Positions 37,640-48,366 of a DNA stretch of 64,000 nucleotides are shown here, piece by piece (positions within the stretch are counted from its first letter, which is position 1; the number at the start of each line of letters is the position of its first letter). The stretch is from Litoditis marina (taxonomy: Eukaryota; Nematoda; Chromadorea; Rhabditida; Rhabditidae), in NCBI GenBank assembly GCA_964036275.1, contig OZ038438.1, forward strand, positions 16,227,720-16,291,719, given 5' to 3'. Position numbers and translations under genes: made by a program. The notes under the pieces were generated by a model. The model ran no database searches. It was given only the letters and a program-made list of their open reading frames with translations, and had not been told where the DNA came from.

Positions 37640-37935
37640 ATCTTGTCAAAGTTGCTGATGTATCTGGGAAATATTAGAGCCAACCCAAATGACAAGCGCC
37701 AACATAGATATTGACGTCTGCCAACTGATACTATCACTGCTCAACACTTGGCGAGTGATATTATCACTGCTCAACATTTGGCAAGTGATATTATCACTGC
37801 TCAACACTGACAATTGCCAAGAACTATCCTCTTTCTTGACACGTGTCAACAAGGTTTTGCCTCATGCGGGAATCGAATCTGACCCCTTCACACCAAAAGT
37901 GAGACGCTTGTCACTATACTAAGCGGGCTACGTTC
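37640..37935 (-). mobile_element. tRNA-derived SINE-like element (minus strand)
   Basis: Read on the minus strand it begins with a tRNA-like head at about 37935-37862: A-box-like TTAGTATAGTGAC and B-box-like AGATTCGATTCCCG at normal spacing. A TTGACACGTGTCAA palindrome follows, then three copies of a roughly 30-bp unit (TGTTGAGCAGTGATAATATC) at about 37725-37810. The acceptor stem does not close as a normal tRNA, so it is not called as a functional tRNA. Confidence 0.55.
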
Positions 37936-38515
37936 AAGAGCGCGAACAGTTCGTACACACACATCGGGGCGGTCATATTCATAACGGAATGAGGATAGAT
38001 TATCGAATTATGGGTGCGAATCTTTGAAAGAAAAACGAGAAGCGGAAAAGGGAATATTGTAAACACTTAAACCTGCGATGTTGGGCAAAAAGTTGCTACT
38101 GGCTTTTAACTAGCTGAAATGTTTTTTTTGATGTGAAAGTTTAATTAAATTTCACGTTTATTATTTATTCAAATTGTTTTTTTAATAAACTCATCCCTTT
38201 TAATACACTCATATGTGTGACAACATTAATAGAATCAATTGCGGCGTTGTTGTATAGTCTGTTTCACCAATCGATGACTTTCTACAGTAATCTTTCGAAT
38301 ATTCAAGGCTGTTTATCTATTAAACAGACGAACTTTTACATTCACTATTTTCTAGGCGCGTGTTAACCATTGTGGAGAACCAAATCACAACGTTTGAACT
38401 ATTTTCCATACCTAGAAGATATCAAAAATTTGCTTGAAAGATTCGCAAGCTTACTGTAGAGGGCTATTGTTGCGTGAAATAGACTATATATAGCGCGGTC
38501 CTTTCTTTTCAAATG

Positions 38516-38765
38516 CAGGTACTCCCTTAGTGTAGTGGTAGTGCTCTTGCTTTTGGCCCAACGGCCAAGGGTTCGAATCCCCTCAACAATTTGGCACGTG
38601 TCAAAATGAATCAGTGCAAATGGCAAATGGTAAAGATGATCCCTTTGGGTGACAAGAGACAAGAGAACTCCATTCACTTAGCATTTGCCAAAAGAATCTG
38701 AACCTCATTGTCAAATGCCAACATCGCGTTGACAAGAAAACTAAAATTGTGTCATTTCGACCGCA
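38516..38765 (+). mobile_element. tRNA-derived SINE-like element (plus strand)
   Basis: A tRNA-like head at about 38521-38590 has an A-box-like TTAGTGTAGTGGTAGTGC and a B-box GGTTCGAATCCCC. The 5' and 3' acceptor halves do not pair. Just downstream is GGCACGTGTCAAAA, then TTGCCAA- and GTTGACAAG-type words that also occur in the element at 37.64-37.94 kb. This shared head-plus-body layout points to a SINE family rather than a lone tRNA pseudogene. Confidence 0.55.
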
Positions 38766-39845
38766 AGGCGCAAGAAAAAGTTCCCGTTCACAGATTGACA
38801 GAATTCCGTGAATTACTTTTAATTTTGAAAAAAATTTAGTTGGAACCGTCTTATATTAAAAAAACTGAGATCGCAAAATAAAAGTATGACCCAAAAAAAA
38901 CTTGATCGGAAATTGAGGAAAGGATGAGGCAAGAATTTGTAGACGAGCCAATCTTATTGTTGACAATTCTGAAAAGAAAACAGAGTTACGAGAGGAACAT
39001 CGGTTAATGATAACATTGATAACATTATGTTCAAAACTGTCATTTAAATTAACACAACCAATACATTATGAGTTTTTTTTTCTATTTTCATGATAATACG
39101 CCAAGTATTCGTAGCAGTTTCATTTTAGTTGATATATTTTGAGTATCTCCTTAGGATATGAAATTTTCGAAGGTGAATAGGTGAAGTTGAATTGGTGAAC
39201 TGGTATAATCGTGAACTGACAAACTCGGATCTTGTGAACGTCTAGTCGAACTTGAACTCGTAAGCGGATGAACGACAAACTTAATAAACGTTCAAGTGTT
39301 GAACACAGAGCTAATCCACAAAACACTAAACTTTTTCTTTGAACGTTGCTCGACTATTATTATCGTAAACATCAGTGATTAAATATTAAATTATTAACAC
39401 GGATCGAAAAATCATAGGTATCGCTCGAGGTTAAGCTATCTTGAACTGTTCGTTGTCTTTATTTGCTGTATTTGTAGTTTGATTTCGCTGCATTTCAGGC
39501 GTAATTCGCGAAATGGTAATGTGTACGTAAATCAAACTACAACGCAGTTTGGTTAGCCTCCTATGTGTTCAAAAGTACACACGTTTCTGAGATGTAATGA
39601 ACTCGTAAACATTCTGATGGACGAAAAGTTCTCAAATAAATGTTATTGCTATTCTCCTAGTATCTCGAGAAAACATGGTGAACTATCAGTAATGCAAATT
39701 TTTGTGGGATAAACTTATTCTGATGTGTCCTTTTTTCAAATTACAGTTCCGGCTCATTAGAAATGATTCAAGTTAACTCTCATGCGTTTTGCTCAAAGAA
39801 CACATCGGGTTCGAAACATATTTACTATTGTTACGCTACTCTTAG

Positions 39846-39984
39846 ACTGAATTATTTGATTCGAGAGAGCTGTTCTTCATTAAGTTTCGTTCTTTGAGAC
39901 AAATAGTGGATACATAGGTGGATAAGGTTTATTTTAAGCCATTTAGGACCTTGGGTCAAGGCCTAAAAGGTTTCTTTTCATCCA
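39846..39984 (+). repeat. 138-bp direct repeat, left copy
   Basis: Starts GACTGAATTATTTGATTCGA and ends near AAAAGGTTTCTTT. It recurs in the same orientation at 45773-45905 with only a few differences, directly outside the large inverted repeat. Confidence 0.85.
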
Positions 39985-39985
39985 A

Positions 39986-41941
39986 GAGATACAGACATTG
40001 CTTTAGGTTAATTGCCTGTTGTAACAATTTCAGATATAACTGACCACACGCTACAAAAACTAGAAAAAGTCTCAATACACAATACAAATTCCAATTTTTT
40101 TCTGTTGGCTTCGGAAATAGTGAGATACACTAGAAAATTGTCGATGTTCAGAGAAACAATATACGGTACGATCTACTTCTACGATGGCTACAATATATTC
40201 GTTCAAAGTCATAAGACAAAAATGTAAACCCGTATAAAGACTGAGCAAATAGTATTTTCTCATGTTGCTCCATATCAACTTGATTTTTTGTTCAGTTCAA
40301 CGCCCATTGCTGGTTCATTTCAAGATTGCAGAACACAAATGTAAAATGTATAGCAACTCAAAAAAAAATTCTCCAAAAAAATTTCCTTAAAGACTTTTGG
40401 AGAAGTTGGCTACACTCACACAAATTTTGGAAGTAATATCAGTTCCCATATGAAGAAATTGTTCAACTACAGCTACATTTGTGGTTGCTAAAAACAATAA
40501 AAACGAGGCAAGTACTACAAGTCTAATGAAAGAAGCGCATCGTACGAAAACGCGGTATACTGTTAGTCAATTGCACAGTCACGTGAAACATGTTAGACAC
40601 AGCAGAACTCAGAAACGTGCGATGACAAAGTGCACGATGCCTCCTTAGAATGCTAAATTCACGTGACTATTCAAATTACTTCTAGCATACATGACTTTAA
40701 CGTACATCAGATATCAGGCTGACGTTTCATATTAACTTTTTTCCACCTTCATAGTTTCACCACTTTAGACTTATACAACACCAAAGTGTCTGATAACTCA
40801 AAAACTTAGGTCTTAGAGCAAAGGTGGCACAACATTCTTTCGTGTGATTGTTCATGGTTACATTTCATCAGCCATCGACGATCGTTCACGAAATTCTTGA
40901 CGGTTGATCAGAAGCACTGAAATCCATACTAATCAGCCATTCTGCAGATTATGCTGAGCACAGCGAAAATTATGAGAGATTGTATTCTGGTTCCGCACTG
41001 ATGCACACTCATTATCAATCTTTGCATGAGACAAAACCTCAAGAATAAACAGACGCTGTAGACAAATATGTGTTATTTACCAACAAGAACATCTCGTTTA
41101 TCGCGAAATTTTGAGTTTTCTCATCTTTTATGAAGTGACATATTATGTTTCCAGTAATACGCAAGCACTCATCAGTATGTAGTTCTTCTCAAATACAACA
41201 ATTTTCAGGATAATCACTAGTATGGTTGTTATGCTTATTAGTTGTTAGTAACTTTGAAATGGTACAAAAATGAGTTTGTTGGTGCACAAACCAGCATCAA
41301 GAGTATCTATACGGGCGGAACTTATCATAAACTTCCTTTTTCTCCACAAGGCCATCAACCAAGGTATGCACACATCATCGTTATACATCATACTTTCCGG
41401 GTTTTAGAAATTATCAGATATGTGCGAATACGCATAATCGATTGCTGAATGATTCAATTGACACTGGGAGTACATTTATTCATAGCATTTATTGGCCAGT
41501 CGCAAGAAATACCAAATTCAAGCTCTTACGATGTCGAAAGAATGACAAACCTAGCGTTGCGAGTTTCGAACAGCGAAGCATGACAAATGAACACAGATGA
41601 CAAGCGCTTTTGCACCATTTATGTTGAGTGGTTACAACGACATTTCGAAAGGGAGATAACTCTTGTATTAACTTAATTGATGATATAATCACGTGATTGC
41701 GTCCTATTCCAGTGTTGAGCTACATGTACCTTCTCAGGTGAAAGGTCAAGGGACTATTGAGCCCTAAAAGGGGAATTCCGGGTGATTTTACAAACGCGGG
41801 CCCAAAAGACCCTAAAAGGGCCGCGGTTTCGATATCGACCTAGCTTTTTGCATGGTTTTTGATTTTGATTGCAACTGTATTGCACTAATCTATGTTTTTT
41901 CACATTTCTTGAGTATATACACAAGGGTAAGCAAGACAAAC
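39986..41941 (+). repeat. Large inverted repeat, left arm (about 1.95 kb)
   Basis: The reverse complement of this arm is at 43870-45772. Matching landmarks include ATCCAAGAGATACAGACATT at the outer end, the frame beginning MPVVTISDITDHTLQKL at 40012 (plus) versus 45739 (minus), and the inner end ACACAAGGGTAAGCAAGACA. Short frames on both arms are mirror copies with different substitutions, so none is under obvious coding constraint. No transposase, reverse transcriptase or RNA gene is seen. Confidence 0.85.
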
Positions 41942-43869
41942 ATATTTTCTCCAGTATTTGAGACGAGAAAAGTGTACCCCTGAGCGCCCCTAGTAAGCCG
42001 TAATAGGGCGATTTCGGCTACAGAAACCCCGGGCCTAGAAGGAACCTTTTAGGGCCGTGACTATGTTGCATAAGCTTTCTAGTAATTCCAGGTACAAATA
42101 CCTGAGTATGGTATTTTATTCTCAAATTACGCAAGCAAAACATGACTGAGTATGTTTCCATAAACGAAATGTTAAAACTATCCTTTATTGCATAATTCAT
42201 TACACATTTTCCTTTATCTTTCTACATAGCCATTGTGTACCCAAAGTCCTTCTAGAAACCATCGAAAACGGTGCTCACGAGCGAGTCCAACAGGAGCCAG
42301 TCCAACGAGACATCGTTGTTTCTATGGAGGCTAATAAGTCTAGCCTTCAGTTCGATCGACATTACCTTGAGAATTTGTCGATCAGTGCATATTTGCAACA
42401 CATAGAATGGTGATCTTTAGTAATCAAACGGATTGTGTTCTAGGAACTTCAGCGTAGCTCTAGGAAACGTGAACTGGAACGTTACATCTTTCTTGGCTTG
42501 ACTGTGAACTGCGTTATTTGAGCGCGAATGCTACCAAAATTTGTCTACAACATGTATTATGCTAAAACATCAAGAAATGGGGTTTCTGATCAGGATGAAA
42601 TTGGGACCTCAGTCACTCTGCTGCGGTGTCTGATTATACTGACCATTGACACCTTTGGTTACAGTGTAGATTAATTTAACAGTAATCGAACGCCGTTCCA
42701 ATCATAAAAACTGATGACGTAAAATATAATACTGACAAGTTAACCTTCATTGGAAAGTAAAACGAATACTCACTCAACATGGCGTCAAACTGTCTTGAAT
42801 CAAACTTTATTATTCACGAACAAGTTGAGCCAAATCTAATATCGAATTCAATACGCAAGTTCAACAGTTCAATAAGGATGGATGAGAGAAAACGCAGATG
42901 GTAGTATGAGTAGAGAATTTTTCTACACCACAATTTTCAAGCAGTTAGCATAAGGACTACAAAACAAAATTGAATCATAAAGGCGATAGCGTATCATTCA
43001 TTAAATTCCACAACATTGTGCCTTCAGCCTTCATACAATTTCAGTTTGAACACAGTTCAACCACCGCCAAACATAGCACAATCTCTTCTTAATGGTCGGG
43101 TTCAGGTATTTTTCGCCAGTCGAGATCAATTGTTGACACCATTTTGTATCACAATCTTGTTTATTTCTATCACAATCTTGTTTATTTTCTTGCAATGGCC
43201 GGCGAAGCTAAATCATTTATTTCACATAGTACTAATCATATCAGCATCAGGTTGAAAGAATTTTATAAATTTTCTTTAACAACATGCATCATTTATGTTT
43301 TATCAACAGATAGTTCCAATTTTTAGCTTTGATGACCTGGGATACATTCTGTCTAATTGAAACAAAAGCGGTAGTACTTCTAGCCAAAGTTATGGCACGA
43401 CTTTCTAAATCAGTTTGCAACTTTAAAATGTTGAAATCGTGGAGAAATACCTTATTTCTGTGATAGTTGCAAACATAACATAGATTTCTCGAGTGATTTG
43501 TGCATGTTCCCCAACCGAGTCCTTCTCAACAAAAAGACCAAAATACGCATCGACAAAATCATCACATAAATATGCATCGCATTACAGATACACAGCACCA
43601 GCACACTTGTGAATTTACGATATTTTCTCATTCCAAGAGTTCAAAATCTTCTAAGAAGACCGGTGTAGATGACATTCCTTGTTGAGCAACATGTACACCA
43701 TATAATTCTCATATATGTATCGAAACAGTCTAAACACACTTATGTCGAGTCGATCCAATCTACGAAACATATGTGAAGAAATAATGAAATTTTCAAGTGA
43801 AATATATAATCCTAGGCTGTTTTAGCTAAAATTACATTTTCTGTGTTCATTTCATTGTTGTTTTGCTCT
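41942..43869. other. Central loop of the large inverted repeat
   Basis: Unique sequence of about 1.9 kb. It begins with GC-rich, palindrome-rich DNA (41990-42060) related in style to the arm ends. A 64-codon open stretch, 42222-42413, ends in a stop and contains ETIENGAHERVQQEPVQRD; it has no recognised family and lacks an early ATG. Nothing else is assignable. Confidence 0.45.
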
Positions 43870-45772
43870 GTTTGTCTTGCTTGCCCTTGTGTATATACTC
43901 AAGAAATGTGAAAAAAAACATAGATTAGTGCAATACAGTTGCAATCAAAATCAAAAACCATGCAAAAAGCTAGGTCGATATCGAAACCGCGGCCCTTTTA
44001 GTGTCTTTTGGGCCCGCGTTTGTAAAATCACCCGGAATTCCCCTTTTAGGGCACAGTAGTCCCTTGACCTTTCACCTGAGAAGGTACATGTAGCTGTACA
44101 CTGGAATAGGACGCAATCGCGTGATTATATTATCAATTAAGTTAGTACAAGAGTTATCTCTCTTTCGAAATGTCGTTGTAACCACTCAACAAAAATGGTG
44201 CAAAAGCGCTTGCCATCTATGTTCATTTGTCATGCTTCGCTGTTCGAAACTCGCAACGCTAGGTTTGTCATACTTTCGACATCGTAAGAGCTTGAATTTG
44301 GTATTTCTTGCGACTGGCCAATAAATGCCATGAATAAATGTACTCCCAGTGTTAATTGAATCATTCAGCAATCGATTATGCGTATTCGCACATATCTGAT
44401 AATTTCTAAAACCCGGAAAGTATGATGTAAAACGATGATGTATGCATACCTTGGTTGATGGCCTTGTGAAGAAAAATGAAGTTTATGATAAGTTCCGCCC
44501 GTATAGATACTCTTGATGCTGGTTTGTGCACCAACAAACTCATTTTTGTACCATTTCAAAGTTACTAACAACTAATAAGCATAATAACCATACTAGTGAT
44601 TGTCCTGAAAATTGTTGTATTTGAGAAGAACTACATACTGATGAGTGCTTGCGTATTACTGGAAACATAATATGTCACTTCATAAAAGATGAGAAAACTC
44701 AAAATTTCGCGATAAACGAGATGTTCTTGTTGGTAAATAACACATATTTGTCTACAGCGTCTGTTTATTCTTGAGGTTTTGTCTCATGCAAAGATTGATA
44801 ATGAGTGTGCATCAGTGCGGAACCAGAATACAATCTCTCATAATTTTCGCTGTGCTCAGCATAATCTGCAGAATGGCTGATTAGTATGGATTTCAGTGCT
44901 TCTGATCAACCGTCAAGAATTTCGTGAACGATCGTCGATGGCTGATGAAATGTAACCATGAACAATCACACGAAAGAATGTTGTGCCACCTTTGCTCTAA
45001 GACCTAAGTTTTTGAGTTATCAGACACTTTGGTGTTGTATAAGTCTAAAGTGGTGAAACTATGAAGGTGGAAAAAAGTTAATATGAAACGTCAGCCTGAT
45101 ATCTGATGTACGTTAAAGTCATGTATGCTAGAAGTAATTTGAATAGTCACGTGAATTTAGCATTCTAAGGAGGCATCGTGCACTTTGTCATCGCACGTTT
45201 CTGAGTTCTGCTGTGTCTAACATGTTTCACGTGACTGTGCAATTGACTAACAGTATACCGCGTTTTCGTACGATGCGCTTCTTTCATTAGACTTGTAGTA
45301 CTTGCCTCGTTTTTATTGTTTTTAGCAACCACAAATGTAGCTGTAGTTGAACAATTTCTTCATATGGGAACTGATATTACTTCCAAAATTTGGGTAAGTG
45401 TAGCCAACTTCTCCAAAAGTCTTTAAGGATATTATTTTTGGAGAATGTTTTCTGAGTTGTTATACATTTTACTTTTGTGTTCTGCAATCTTGAAATGAAC
45501 CAGCAGTCTTTATACGGGTTTACATTTTTATCTTATGACTTTGAACGAATGTATTGTACTAAGCCATCGTTGAAGTAGATCGTAGGGTATATTGTTTCTC
45601 TGAACATCGACAATTCTGTAGTGTATCTCACTATTTCCGAAGCAAACAGAAAAAAATTGGAATTTGTATTGTGTATTGAGACTTTTTCTAGTTTTTGTAG
45701 CGTGTGGTCAGTTATATCTGAAATTGTTACAACAGGCAATTAACCTAAAGCAATGTCTGTATCTCTTGGATG
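43870..45772 (-). repeat. Large inverted repeat, right arm (about 1.9 kb)
   Basis: Reverse complement of 39986-41941 with scattered substitutions and small indels (for example the run of A at 40362 is shortened on this side). The outer end GTATCTCTTGGAT runs straight into the right direct repeat. Confidence 0.85.
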
Positions 45773-45905
45773 ACTGAATTATTTGATTCGAGAGAGCTGT
45801 TCTTCATTAAGTTTTGTTCTTTGAGACAAATAGTGGATACATAGGTGGATAAGGTTTATTTTAAGCCATTTAGGACCTTGGGTCAAGGCTTAAAAGGTTT
45901 CTTTC
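45773..45905 (+). repeat. Direct repeat, right copy
   Basis: Same orientation as 39846-39984. It is followed at 45906-46165 by a diverged relative of the inner arm sequence (GCCCGCG..., TTAGGGCCCAATAGTCCCTTGAC), so the locus is built from several generations of one repeat family. Confidence 0.8.
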
Positions 45906-46165
45906 AAGCCCGCGATTTTCGTTGCCGAAATAACCCTATTTTCCGTCTAAAATACTAGATTTAGTTTTTTTTCCTTCCCACCCTGGCGAGCGTACTTACT
46001 CGGGAAATGGAATAAAATGTAGAGTAGTTAAACACAATTGAAAATCGATCATGATCGTTGTCGTTACCAGATTTGCGGCCCCTTTAGTACCTTTTGTGCC
46101 CGCGCTTACTCGATCACCTGAATACTCCCCTTTAGGGCCCAATAGTCCCTTGACTTTTCACCTGC
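45906..46165 (-). repeat. Diverged end module of the large inverted-repeat family
   Basis: The run GGCCCCTTTAGTACCTTTTG with the following ATAGTCCCTTGAC and TTTCACCTG parallels 43991-44079, with many substitutions. It looks like an older copy of the same terminal module. Confidence 0.6.
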
Positions 46166-47581
46166 GTATGTCCGGAAGTTGTATGAGGGTCGCTTGCATA
46201 TTAAAAGACTGAAATGTCCTCTGAGGGTGTCATCTCAAGTGCCAGGGGTTCTAAAATGTAACAAATGCCTAATTGATTGTTCCAGGGTGGCAATGGACAA
46301 AACTGGTTTCATTGGCATCTAAGGATTTCCGACCATTCTTCCGCTCTCGAATGTTTTTGTATCGCACTGTCATATAGTTATTTCTCCTCTTGTATATCAC
46401 ATGCGTGCATGTAAATAAACGAATCAATCAATCAAGGTTGGGATGATCAACGAATGACTTTGGACCGAAAACTACATACTAAGTAGAATGTAATTAAGTT
46501 TAATGCATTCAGTGACTAACACAATGTGGTTGAAAATATTCATTGAGGGTGGAAATTTTTGGGGGTGGCAATTCTTTGAGGGTCGCACGCACTTTGATTC
46601 TTTGAAATGGTTGGTAATTCACAAGACTGGTTCTAATAGGATTGCAACTTGTTCTCTGAGGATGGGAATTTGATGCTTCTGGGTCGCTTTACTACACTAC
46701 ATATACTAATATTTTGTACTCAGTTTTATGCGGTTTTTTCTTGTATAGGACACTGGTTTAACCTTGTAACACGTGTGGTTCAATGCAAACGTAATTTGAA
46801 GAATTCACCCAGAACTGCATAATTACTGTATAAGTATTATTACGTTGGTGAAGTTGATCTTTAAACATTTTCATATAATAACAATATGAAATGTTCATTC
46901 ATGATCCCTCAAACAATGAAACGTCTTTGCTATTCTTTCGCTACCTGGCAAACTGGGGGACATTTAACGACCATTCATGCCCTGGCAACTCAGGGGACAC
47001 CCTGGCCTCTCAGGGGGCATATACAACAAGTGCTCAATTTAGAACTTAATACGTATATTAGAGGGCTCTTGAAACACTTCAAACATAATGAATTCACATT
47101 GATCTGGAACAACGCCATCATTGTCCCATTAACGGCAAAGACATTTACCATTCTATAGTGAAAATAGGCAAATTCGTCTGTATATTCATTGGCAAGGGAC
47201 TCTTCTTTACTCGATTTAGCTCTAAGCCAGTTCTACGAGTAGCCTGGTTTTTAGGTACCCAAGGTTGATACCTACCTTTTTCAACATTTTTCTTACGGGT
47301 TACCTTAGTAATCTACCATTTTTCCGTCTCATACAACCAAACCAACGCACATCACGTTACAAAACACATTGTATTAACATTTTTGTCCAAATCTTTTGAA
47401 ATAGTGATAGGCTCAAGTTTTTCATAGTATGAATGAAACTCTCATTTGTCGACAAGAACGGGTGAACTTTACAAATAAGCTGGTTTTTGTAACCTGCCCG
47501 GTTTTTGGTAACCATTTTTATGATGTACATACAACGTATGGGACATACAACGCAGATAACGTTTTGGGAATGGTGATAGAC

Positions 47582-47625
<44 letters not shown>

Positions 47626-48366
47626 TTTAGTTTCATTACGCAGGTACTTATGAATAAACTGATCACATGAATTTTATATCTAACCAGGTTGTTTTGGTAA
47701 CCAAAAATGAAAACCCGGCTACCCTTCAATCTAACGCTGGATTCGATTTTCATATTCATAACGGTAACGGCATTTTTGAGTAAGGCCATTTTCAGGTAAC
47801 CTACTCAGGTAACCTAAGAAGAAAGAGTTGTTTAGGTTACCAAAGACCGGTTACACAAAAAAAACTTTAAAAAGTCTATTTTAAAAACAGTAGTCCCGCA
47901 CGGATTGTCTGTGTACAGTATTACTCTGCGATTTGCAGAACGTCTGAGTCTCTTACATCTTATGCTATTTCCATTTCGTCGCGCCTTCATCCCTTATCCG
48001 TATTTTCTTACACGTGTTCTTATAATAACTGACTTAAATGATAGTGTAGGAAAGTTATTATAGTATCTTTCGAGATTATATATCACGTATTAAAAAGTCA
48101 CTATATCCGGTGATGTTTTGAGAAAATTTGTACTATCCATATTTTTCACTTCCTGTCATTGCATTTTAAGTAAGTTGGAAAAAATGCATATGATTATTAC
48201 GTAATTTGTTTTTCAATTGTTTTAGATTTCTGCTATAATTATTTTTGAGAACTGTGCGGCCGGCCCAGTTATTTCCACTTCGCAGCATTCACTTATCATT
48301 TCCTTATGTCATCGTCAATCAGCTTCACTGTGTTTTGAACTTTGATGGTTTTCGTATCCTCCAGGT
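46166..48366. other. Intergenic region upstream of nucleobindin
   Basis: No gene found. Contains a TA microsatellite (47583-47623), a LINE/SINE-tail-like AATAAACGAATCAATCAATC at about 46411, and a cluster of GGTTACC/GGTAACC words at about 47250-47860. Part of it must hold the nucleobindin promoter. Confidence 0.45.
47583..47623. repeat. TA microsatellite
   Basis: About 20 uninterrupted TA units. The Tyr/Ile-alternating frames over it are artefacts. Confidence 0.95.

Noticed and set aside
37735..37820. Three 30-bp repeats considered as a CRISPR-like array
   Set aside because: The units are contiguous without unique spacers, lie in animal DNA and belong to a SINE-like body.
38521..38595. A functional tRNA gene
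   Set aside because: A-box and B-box words are present, but the 5' and 3' acceptor halves do not pair and the anticodon arm is irregular; a SINE head fits better.
40012..45739. Short frames repeated on both arms of the large inverted repeat (for example MPVVTISDITDHTLQKL) as genes
   Set aside because: The two copies differ by scattered replacements and truncation without sign of coding constraint, and there is no start context or splice support.
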